Part shown: in pieces, positions 36,304-43,822 of the stretch | Position numbering within the stretch: the first letter of the stretch is position 1 | How the letters are laid out: each line of letters opens with the position of its first letter | From: Dysgonomonas sp. 216 | GTDB taxonomy: Bacteria > Bacteroidota > Bacteroidia > Bacteroidales > Dysgonomonadaceae | Reading direction: 5' to 3' | NCBI RefSeq assembly: GCF_010501065.1 | Contig: NZ_QVMM01000002.1 | Location: forward strand, 158,238 to 222,237 | Length of the DNA stretch: 64,000 bases | Translations under genes and position numbers: made by a program | Notes under the pieces: model-generated | Database searches by the model: none | What the model was told of the DNA's origin: nothing | The model's input: the letters and a program-made list of their open reading frames with translations, nothing else

Positions 36304-38818
36304 TAAATTGGTTATTCTCATAATACAAACAATCATTTATCTGGTGAATTACAATATATGAAGACGTTACAATAGAGCTTGATGTAACCGGATTTGCAGT
36401 ATTAAATTTAAAATCTCTGCCCATGATATTGAAAAGAGATTCATCTGTTTTCACAGATGTGCTGCCACCCGATTCGGTCTGAATATTCAACGCATAATTA
36501 CCTCCGTTTAATGTCAATTTATAAAATGTGTCTGTATTCTTATCTAGTGTTGCTGTTTCGTAAGATGCCGATACTCCTACTTTATCAAGGAACACCGCAT
36601 TATCCTGAAAATGGTAACGTAAAAAACGAATAATCTTCTCGGCCAAAGCATCGCGCTTATCCTGATCGGTTTCGGCTTCTACATCATCCCAGCTGGGAAG
36701 CCCTGCGTCTAAAGCATTCTGAACGGCTTCGTTGGTAGGTACATAAAGAGTATAGTGGAAAGTGTTTAAGAACCTCACATTATAATCTAAACCTGCTTGC
36801 GAAACATCTTTGTAGAAAATACTGTATTTTGCCGAGCGCTTGCTGTCTCCAAGCCATAAATCGTCACGACCTTCTAACAATTTGAAAAACTTTTCAAACT
36901 TCGGCTCGTTTGATAAAATCTTATAAACCGATTTAGTTGGTGTTTGAAGCGGCTCATCTATTACATAAGTCTTACCATTACCTTTACCATTTGTTTCCTT
37001 TGTTTGATCGTATATATCTTCAACAGTTATAGTGTTGTCACGTTCTATATCTCCACCTCCGGCAACTATTATATCGTTACTGCTACGTGCAACCTTAATA
37101 GTACCACCACCTTTGGTTCTGTAATAATCTCTTCCATCCTCAATATTTCCTACTATAATATGGTAGTTAAGCATGTCTTCTAAATGGCTTCTCAATGTGG
37201 AAGAAGATACGGCTCCAATAGAGTCGCCTACTTCATGTGTTGTCAGATTGTAATAATGTACAGACGCATAAACATCATTCTTCACGTCGTTATAATGGAA
37301 TTTATAAGCGAAAGGATTCGCCGATACCAATGAGTTAGGAACAATATATGTAAAATTATCGGTAGGAATGAAGAAACTATAATAGTTAACCATAGAAAGT
37401 AAATATGGCTTAAATGATAATGTAGAGATAGCCCATTTAAACACTTTCATGTTTTCATTTATTTCTGCCGGAAGCATAACAGACGAATACAATGCCGGAG
37501 GATAAACCACATTGGTTACGTATATCACACCATTTGTCGACAAATGAACTTTATCGACATGACTTTTTTCCACACCCATTTTCTCTTGGGCATCGTCTGT
37601 TATATTCATAAAATTAGATGGTAATGCCGCAAGAAAACTCGATTGCATATGATTCTTTACCAATTCTTCTATTACTCCATCAGGAATATTATCAATGCTT
37701 CCATAGCGTTCGAGCAAAGGACGCCCCAAACCTTCAAAATATCTGATTAAAGCATCGTCCGACGGTGCAAATACAGCTGCCATATCTGTTTGGTACGTTC
37801 CTACAGATGTACTAGCTGTATATCTGTTCCATCCCGGATCGTACTCAAGAAAACTTGGCACTGTTTTTTCTCTATTAGGATCGCTTGGGTCTAAAACCGA
37901 AACAACATTGTCTTTTATTTTTATTCTATTGGCATCATCTGCTGTGCGTTTCGACAGATACCCCTTAATAAATACCGAGTCGGCTCCTCCTAACAAATGG
38001 TGTTGAGATGTTAAAGACTCGCTGTAATATGGCACTGCATATCTTTCTAAAAGAGAACTGAATATACGGGTTTCAGGCAGATTGTTTAACTCTTCCGCCA
38101 TATTGGAGGGAGGCAATAACACATCGTCCAGAACATGTACATATCCATTTTGGCAGATTACATCGCGTTTTTTTACTTTTACATCATAAATATACGCATC
38201 ATCTTTTCCTGCATCAATACCATTCATCAGAATAGTAAAATCTTCTTTTGTAATATTATGTGCCAACATTTGCCCCTTCACAAAATGAAGCATTGGCGTG
38301 GCCGTTCCATCTTTTGCCAAGTGGACTCCGGAACTTCTAAATCTATTCCAGTATTTATTTTCGGGCAAATTACTGCCTCCAACAAAAGGAATAGAGTCTG
38401 AAACTTCGATAGCCGTACTACGGCGCAACACCTGACCTTTAACCGGCCCTTCGAGAGTTGATAACCCTTCTATCAATAGAGCATTATTTATCATCGACGA
38501 ATTCAGTATAACTTTCTTCTGAGCCAACGATAAATCTTCGTAACGCCTTACGCCCCATTCGTTATTGGCATAAAAACGTTCGAAAGCCTCATCATCTGCT
38601 ACAAACAAGGTTTTACTACCTGTTCGGGCCAAAACCTCGCTATACTCCAAATCGTCGATAAGACGGACATAGGTTTTAAAATGTCCATCACTTTCTAAAT
38701 AGTCATAAATACTCTTCCCTAATGTTTCGGGGATATTATTCTCGTAGTAATATTCGTCGTTACAACTAAACAGACAAATACAAATCAGAGAAATTAATGA
38801 GAGTGAAAATTTGTTCAT
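36296..38818 (-). CDS. Large fasciclin (FAS1) domain lipoprotein A, first gene of the SusCD operon
   Basis: The 840-aa product has a lipoprotein signal MNKFSLSLISLICICLFSC (Cys19). I count about four FAS1-like units, near 28-235 (TLFVADDEAFERFYANNEWG, GYVHVLDDVLLPP), 240-440 (AVFAPSDDALIRYF, GVIYVTNVVYPP), 455-625 (SFFIPTDNFTYIVP, KTYVIDEPLQTP) and 630-825 (YTLYVPTNEAVQNALDAGLP). There is no catalytic domain. Encoded first in the operon, it would be made in the largest amount, like a major surface glycan-binding protein. The promoter is at 39047-39112, so the transcript has a leader of about 220 nt. Confidence 0.85.
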   Translation of the reverse strand: MNKFSLSLISLICICLFSCNDEYYYENNIPETLGKSIYDYLESDGHFKTYVRLIDDLEYSEVLARTGSKTLFVADDEAFERFYANNEWGVRRYEDLSLAQKKVILNSSMINNALLIEGLSTLEGPVKGQVLRRSTAIEVSDSIPFVGGSNLPENKYWNRFRSSGVHLAKDGTATPMLHFVKGQMLAHNITKEDFTILMNGIDAGKDDAYIYDVKVKKRDVICQNGYVHVLDDVLLPPSNMAEELNNLPETRIFSSLLERYAVPYYSESLTSQHHLLGGADSVFIKGYLSKRTADDANRIKIKDNVVSVLDPSDPNREKTVPSFLEYDPGWNRYTASTSVGTYQTDMAAVFAPSDDALIRYFEGLGRPLLERYGSIDNIPDGVIEELVKNHMQSSFLAALPSNFMNITDDAQEKMGVEKSHVDKVHLSTNGVIYVTNVVYPPALYSSVMLPAEINENMKVFKWAISTLSFKPYLLSMVNYYSFFIPTDNFTYIVPNSLVSANPFAYKFHYNDVKNDVYASVHYYNLTTHEVGDSIGAVSSSTLRSHLEDMLNYHIIVGNIEDGRDYYRTKGGGTIKVARSSNDIIVAGGGDIERDNTITVEDIYDQTKETNGKGNGKTYVIDEPLQTPTKSVYKILSNEPKFEKFFKLLEGRDDLWLGDSKRSAKYSIFYKDVSQAGLDYNVRFLNTFHYTLYVPTNEAVQNALDAGLPSWDDVEAETDQDKRDALAEKIIRFLRYHFQDNAVFLDKVGVSASYETATLDKNTDTFYKLTLNGGNYALNIQTESGGSTSVKTDESLFNIMGRDFKFNTANPVTSSSIVTSSYIVIHQINDCLYYENNQFND

Positions 38819-39046
38819 GCTATTAAATTTATTAATCGAAACTAAACGCTAATCATTGTTTATTATTTTACATCTGTTAAGTATTACATAATACAATACT
38901 GTTAAATACAGTATATAAGAATCAACTTGTATTTAACAATAACATACCTCTTTTTCTTTTAAATATTGATATTTCTTTATTCATGGTAAACTAGCCCCAT
39001 ACTTATAATGTTTATAGGGATTGGGAAAAGCCCTTTTCTCTAAATG
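38819..39046 (-). other. Long untranslated leader of the FAS1/SusCD operon
   Basis: If transcription begins just below the -7 box at 39047, about 220 nt precede the ATG at 38818. No open frame of note is present. An inverted repeat, ATACTG/CAGTAT around a seven-base loop (38896-38914), could form a small hairpin in the RNA. Long leaders are common for Bacteroides susC operons and can be targets of antisense RNA or RNA-binding repressors; that role here is speculation. Confidence 0.4.
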
Positions 39047-39112
39047 CAAATTAATGCTAAAAGACGGTTATTACATAGGATGAAAACATTCAATTACTGG
39101 TACATTTTGTTG
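39047..39112 (-). promoter_or_regulatory. HTCS operator copy C and -7 box for the FAS1/SusCD operon
   Basis: Read on the minus strand, 39112 to 39074 contains CAACAAAA, ACCA, ATTGA and CCTAT in the same order and spacing as copies A and B (24 of 39 positions equal to A). The -7 box TTAATTTG at 39054-39047 comes exactly 19 nt later, with one difference from TAnnTTTG. This places the whole FAS1/SusCD operon under the same regulator as the two rightward genes. Confidence 0.65.
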
Positions 39113-39251
39113 CATCCCTATTTCTGCATAGTTAAAAACAATACTCTACCCTGCATTAATGTATAAAACAAAAGAGAATAAAGACTATTGTCTCCATTCT
39201 CTCCTGATAATTTGTGTATAAATTTATGGTGATAATAAAAAAACGTAAATA

Positions 39252-39400
39252 TTAAATTTTATTTAAATAGAGGTTACCATAAAACTCAACCTCAGCAACA
39301 TTACCATTACCTGCATCGGCCGACAAATTCATCCATACTATTACAGGCTGCTCATGCCTCAATTTTATTGATGGCAGAACAACCTGCAAATATCCTAAAT
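39252..39400 (-). pseudogene. Orphan C-terminal fragment of a carbohydrate-active protein
   Basis: Minus-strand translation ending at the TAA at 39252-39254 reads GYLQVVLPSIKLRHEQPVIV, continues WMNLSADAGNGNVAEVEFYG and ends NLYLNKI. There is no ATG-started gene in front of it; upstream codons decay into low-complexity sequence near 39400-39450. Its VAEVEFYG stretch resembles the end of discoidin-like domains (compare LAEVRVGG in the GH2 protein nearby). It looks like the tail of a deleted or replaced enzyme gene. It lies directly after the GH43 gene that ends at 39471. Confidence 0.5.
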
Positions 39401-39470
39401 AAACAAAGAAGAAAAATAAGCTTTTTTCACATCTCTTTGTCTTTATATTTTTTGTAGCCAGCCTAACAAA

Positions 39471-40907
39471 CTAGAATATATTCCATTCCCATACGCCTTT
39501 TATCCCCTTGGTTATTTTAAGTCTAAGATAACGGGCTTTAATATTAAGAACATCAGTATGGGGCGATTTTATTTCTGTCTCATCATGTCCGCCACACGAT
39601 TTCCATGATTTACCGTCAGTCGAATATTCAAGTATATATGCATGTCCTGCCGTTGGACGAACAAAGAAAACCTCACTCTTCTTTAGTTTTCGGGTCTTTC
39701 CCAAATCAGCTGTCAACCAACAATCTTCGTCTTTGTTATTAGGCATCCACCTCGAACCGTTTGCCGAATCGAAAGCAAATTCAGGCACAAAATATTCTGT
39801 TCTATTTAATAAACTGTCCTGATTTGGCGCAATTTTCAAACTGTCTCTAACGCTCGAAGCTTTACAACTTTTTATTGCAATTTTCTTATCTTGCTTAATT
39901 TTCCGTAATGCCCCTACTCCATCAAGCGTCAGGTCGACAGGGCGGATAGTACCATCTTCGTTAAATTCAAGCTTATTTACATAAGTTTGACGATTGGTGC
40001 TTCTGCGTCCAAATTCCAGATAAGCAAAATAGTAGTCATCCGTTCCCGAAAGATTGAAAACACAGCCGTGTCCGGGTCCAAAAACTCCTCTTTCATAATT
40101 TGTAGTCGAAATGATGTCGTTTTGCGGTGCTTCGAACGGCCCCAGTGGCGACGAGGTACTCATCATATAAGCATATTGATATCTTTCATCGCCTCCCTGC
40201 GAGTAGAGATAATAATAAATGCCTTTTCGTTTAAAGAAAATAGGGCCTTCGGAATATGATTTGCGAGGCGAATCGATTGTAATAATACTGGTAGAATCGA
40301 GGCTAATCATATCACTGTTCAATCGGGCAGCGTTTCTTTTTTGCCAATAAACATAAGCCTGATTATCGTCGTCGATAAAAATTTCGGCATCAATACCCCA
40401 TGGCGGGTTCGATCCGTTTGCCTTTAACAATGTAGACGAAGGTGAATAGGGTTTAATAAACTCGTCTTCTCCCTTAGCCAGTTTAAACGGACCATCAGGC
40501 GAATCCGATACCGCCGGATACATAAACTTATTTATTGTAGGATAAATATAATACTTGCCATTTGCCTGAACAACCTTACTTGGTGCCCAATACACCTGAC
40601 CTACAGCCGATGGGAAATAATATCCCGAAAAACTCCAGTTTACAAAATCTTTTGATTTCCACACCACCGGAGGCCCCGAAGTATGCAATCCGTTATCATA
40701 TCCGTCGGTAGTGGCATAGCAATAAAAAACACCGTCAATTTCCTGAATGCTGGCATCGGCAATCATGTCGGGTACAAGCGCATTGCCAAAAGGATTGGAG
40801 GGTTGCGACTTTAGCGATTGATTAAATAAAAAGAAAAAACAAAACACTAAAAAAATATTAATTTTATTTAGCTTCTTAATTAAAAATGAACTAGTTGTTG
40901 CTTTCAT
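39471..40907 (-). CDS. GH43 family glycosidase with C-terminal discoidin-like domain
   Basis: The 478-aa product has an N-terminal membrane-targeting segment (about 15-34). A GH43 propeller follows with Asp51 (VPDMIADASI) as base, PWGIDAEIFIDDDNQ with the pKa-setting Asp, and YSEGPIFFKRKGIYYY with the acid Glu. The last ~130 residues are a discoidin/F5-8 type C domain (DCWLTADLGKTRKLKKSEVF, ARYLRLKITKG). It probably removes arabinose or xylose side chains. It is oriented with the right-arm enzymes but separated from GH2 by 203 bp, and no clear operator copy was found in front. Confidence 0.9.
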   Translation of the reverse strand: MKATTSSFLIKKLNKINIFLVFCFFFLFNQSLKSQPSNPFGNALVPDMIADASIQEIDGVFYCYATTDGYDNGLHTSGPPVVWKSKDFVNWSFSGYYFPSAVGQVYWAPSKVVQANGKYYIYPTINKFMYPAVSDSPDGPFKLAKGEDEFIKPYSPSSTLLKANGSNPPWGIDAEIFIDDDNQAYVYWQKRNAARLNSDMISLDSTSIITIDSPRKSYSEGPIFFKRKGIYYYLYSQGGDERYQYAYMMSTSSPLGPFEAPQNDIISTTNYERGVFGPGHGCVFNLSGTDDYYFAYLEFGRRSTNRQTYVNKLEFNEDGTIRPVDLTLDGVGALRKIKQDKKIAIKSCKASSVRDSLKIAPNQDSLLNRTEYFVPEFAFDSANGSRWMPNNKDEDCWLTADLGKTRKLKKSEVFFVRPTAGHAYILEYSTDGKSWKSCGGHDETEIKSPHTDVLNIKARYLRLKITKGIKGVWEWNIF

Positions 40908-41110
40908 ATTTGAAGATTCTACTTAATTTATTACTGAAAATAGACAATATATGTACTTCCTTACTTCGTAGGGTATGAAATTACATCCTTTTCTGAAGAT
41001 GTAAACGAAACATCCTTTCCACGTTACTCTTTTATTTTCAAAACAATACTTTCTGAATATACATTACATATCGCCCACTTGCTTTTTGCGTAAACTTAAT
41101 AGTATTCACA

Positions 41111-43813
41111 CTATAAGTTCGTACTATCATTCCACAACCCATCTGCACCTATAATAGTGCTTGTCAACAGATTTTTTTTGAACGGAAGGGTTGAAGATCC
41201 TCCCACCCTGACTTCCGCCAAACCTGCAACGTTGGATACAAATTTAATCCTGATGAAAGCTATGTCGCAGCCAAAATTGCCACAAGCAGTACGTACTTTA
41301 TCGTTAATAGAACTTTCAGTCTGATCGACAACAGTTTTCCAGTCAACATCGTCGCCCGAAACTTCTATTATGTAACGGTAAGCATCTTCGGAGGGAAACT
41401 CAAGCTGAATTTGGTTCACACAGTAAGATGCCTCCAGAGCCAGTTTCCACCATTTTTCCGAGTCCCCAGCCTCGGGTTTCCAAATAGTAGAGCTATTATC
41501 GTCATTCACATTAGCTTTACTTGTACCTTTCTGCGTCGAACTTACCCACGAAGGCCTGTTTTTTGCCAATAACATTTCTGACGATGTTATTGGAGGCACA
41601 TCTCCTATTTGTTTTACATACCTTTTATATGGACGCTCTTTCGTCTTTGGCGTTACACCTTCGACCCAAACCGGAGACCCTTCTGTTGTTATTGTTATGG
41701 TTGCGCTTTCGACACCCGGCGCCCTTGCTTCTATTACGGTAGTTCCTGCATGATAAGATCTGAAAGCTATTGCAGCCTGTCCGTCACGAATGGTTATATC
41801 CGACTCTTCGTAGTCCGATGGAGGCATAAATTTAATAACCGATCCTGTTGGAAATTCTCCGGGCCCCGAAACAATAGCCAGTTCGACCGGAATATTATTA
41901 CTTATATGCTTTCCTTCCGAATTGAGCACTGTTACAATAATCTGTGCATCGTCCGTACCATTTGTCGATTTCAATATAGTATTACTTGCTTCGAGTCTAA
42001 GTTTTGCAGGAACGCCTTCGGCAGGCCATTGAGGCTCCTGTGGATTTCTATTTCCATTTTTTAAAGCTTCTACATACCAATAATATTGTCTTTTGGGCAA
42101 TCTGAAATAATCGACCATTCCCATTGTTGCAAGTCCTACACCTCCAATAGTACCATGATCGAAGCCACACCAGATAACATGCCCACTTCGCCACATTGGC
42201 GGGTTCCACGGGTTGTTGCTTCCTTCCGGAGATTTTAAAATATCGCCCCATCCGGCAAAAAACTTACCGGGACGATGAGCCGTTGTGCTTCCATATTCCG
42301 AAACTAAACTTGGTACACCGGGGTTTTGATACAACGAGGCCCCGTCTCCATTATAAAAAGCAATTGCACCTTTTCCTAATTTATCAATCTCTCCCCGCTG
42401 AGCACCGCCTATGGCTACAGTTCGGGTTGGGTCCCACACTCTGGAGCTATCTGTTGCCATATTCAGCAAATTCCTCATAGGCTCTAAAGTCGATTGATCG
42501 GTAAAGAATGGCTCGTTCGACATGCTCCATGCTGCAATTGAAGCATGATTACGGTGTATTTTTATCATTTCTTTCAGCTGGGCAAGAACGCTTTTATCGA
42601 AATAAGGCTGATCTTCTTTTTTAGGTGGATAGCAACTCGACGAGGGACCTCCCCAACCATCACGGTCGCCCGAGCCTCCGCCCATTCCCCAGAATGCATT
42701 TTCTTGAAAAAGAATTATCCCTATTTCGTCGCAAGCTTCCGAAAATGCCGGATCGTGCGGATAATGCGATCCTCGAATACAATTAAAGCCTGCATCTTTC
42801 ATCATTTGTACATCACGCCTCAGTGCTGCATTTGTTACAGCATCGCCCCATCCAGCCTGATCTTGATGAACGTTTGCGCCTCTTAAATAAAAATGCTCTC
42901 CATTCAGAAAGAACCCCTTATCGGTAGTCCATTCAAACCAACGGACTCCAAATTTTGTCTCATATTTATCAACCTGCTTCCCATTCTGAATAACTGTTGT
43001 TACAGCCTTATATAAATTAGGAGTTTCGGGCGACCATAACTTAGGATTCTTTAAAGGAGGCAGTGTTTGTTTGAATATCTTCACGCCCGATTTTGGAACG
43101 ATTCCTTTTGAGGAAACTGAAGCTACAACTTTTCCGTTTGCATCTTTTATCTCTGTTTTTACTGTGCATTCCTTGTCTTCATTATGGTTGTTACGTACCT
43201 CTGTTTCGGAATTACATACAGCAGATTTTTTATTCACTTGCGGAGTATATATGAATGTTCCGTAACAATCAACATGAAGTTTATCGGTTACATTCAGAAA
43301 AACATCGCGGTATATTCCTCCGCTAAACTGATGATCGCCCGCCCTTGGTGCAACACGAGCATTCCACAAATTATTAACTCTTACGGCTATAGTATTTTTA
43401 CCTTTTTTCAGATTGTTTGTTATATCGAAAAAGAAACCGGTATAACCTCCAACATGTTTTCCCAGATATGTTCCGTTTACATAAACTTCGGTTTCGATAA
43501 ACGAAGCCTCAAATTCAAGTGTTACATTTTTACCTGTCCACGAGGCAGGCATTTCTACCTCCTTACGGTACCATCCGTATCCATCATACACTTGCTTCGA
43601 CAAAAAGTAAGGCATCGAAAACGAATGGGGTATAGATATATTACCCCAATCGCTATCGTTAAACAACAAATTTTGTGCTCCAGCCCAATCGCCTAATACA
43701 AATTTCCAGTCCCTGTTAATATTTATCTTCGACCGAACTTCTTCTGCTTTTAAATTTACTGCTGTAAAAAGGCTGATAAACAGTACTATAAATGATATTT
43801 TTCGACAATTCAT
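41111..43813 (-). CDS. GH2 family beta-glycosidase (beta-galactosidase/glucuronidase type)
   Basis: The 900-aa product has a signal peptide (MNCRKISFIVLFISLFTAVN). It shows the GH2 domain series: a sugar-binding jelly roll (about 28-190, YGWYRKEVEMPASWTGKNV), an Ig-like domain (about 195-300), and a TIM barrel (about 300-590) with acid/base Glu434 in SMSNEPF and nucleophile Glu506 in LVSEYGST. Additional Ig-like domains and a C-terminal discoidin-type domain (about 770-880) follow. A glycine-rich loop (ENAFWGMGGGSGDRDGWGG) is a notable insert in the barrel. It removes a terminal beta-linked galactose, glucuronic acid or similar sugar. The GH95 gene ends only 9 bp upstream, so the two are co-transcribed. 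Confidence 0.9.
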   Translation of the reverse strand: MNCRKISFIVLFISLFTAVNLKAEEVRSKININRDWKFVLGDWAGAQNLLFNDSDWGNISIPHSFSMPYFLSKQVYDGYGWYRKEVEMPASWTGKNVTLEFEASFIETEVYVNGTYLGKHVGGYTGFFFDITNNLKKGKNTIAVRVNNLWNARVAPRAGDHQFSGGIYRDVFLNVTDKLHVDCYGTFIYTPQVNKKSAVCNSETEVRNNHNEDKECTVKTEIKDANGKVVASVSSKGIVPKSGVKIFKQTLPPLKNPKLWSPETPNLYKAVTTVIQNGKQVDKYETKFGVRWFEWTTDKGFFLNGEHFYLRGANVHQDQAGWGDAVTNAALRRDVQMMKDAGFNCIRGSHYPHDPAFSEACDEIGIILFQENAFWGMGGGSGDRDGWGGPSSSCYPPKKEDQPYFDKSVLAQLKEMIKIHRNHASIAAWSMSNEPFFTDQSTLEPMRNLLNMATDSSRVWDPTRTVAIGGAQRGEIDKLGKGAIAFYNGDGASLYQNPGVPSLVSEYGSTTAHRPGKFFAGWGDILKSPEGSNNPWNPPMWRSGHVIWCGFDHGTIGGVGLATMGMVDYFRLPKRQYYWYVEALKNGNRNPQEPQWPAEGVPAKLRLEASNTILKSTNGTDDAQIIVTVLNSEGKHISNNIPVELAIVSGPGEFPTGSVIKFMPPSDYEESDITIRDGQAAIAFRSYHAGTTVIEARAPGVESATITITTEGSPVWVEGVTPKTKERPYKRYVKQIGDVPPITSSEMLLAKNRPSWVSSTQKGTSKANVNDDNSSTIWKPEAGDSEKWWKLALEASYCVNQIQLEFPSEDAYRYIIEVSGDDVDWKTVVDQTESSINDKVRTACGNFGCDIAFIRIKFVSNVAGLAEVRVGGSSTLPFKKNLLTSTIIGADGLWNDSTNL

Positions 43814-43822
43814 GGTAAATTA

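Noticed and set aside
40937..41010. Possible operator copy in front of the GH43 gene (CGTAGGGTATGAAATTACAT)
   Set aside because: Only the CCTA-like end and a few positions agree with copies A-C, the ATTGA and CAAAA blocks are missing, and no -7 box lies 19 nt downstream.
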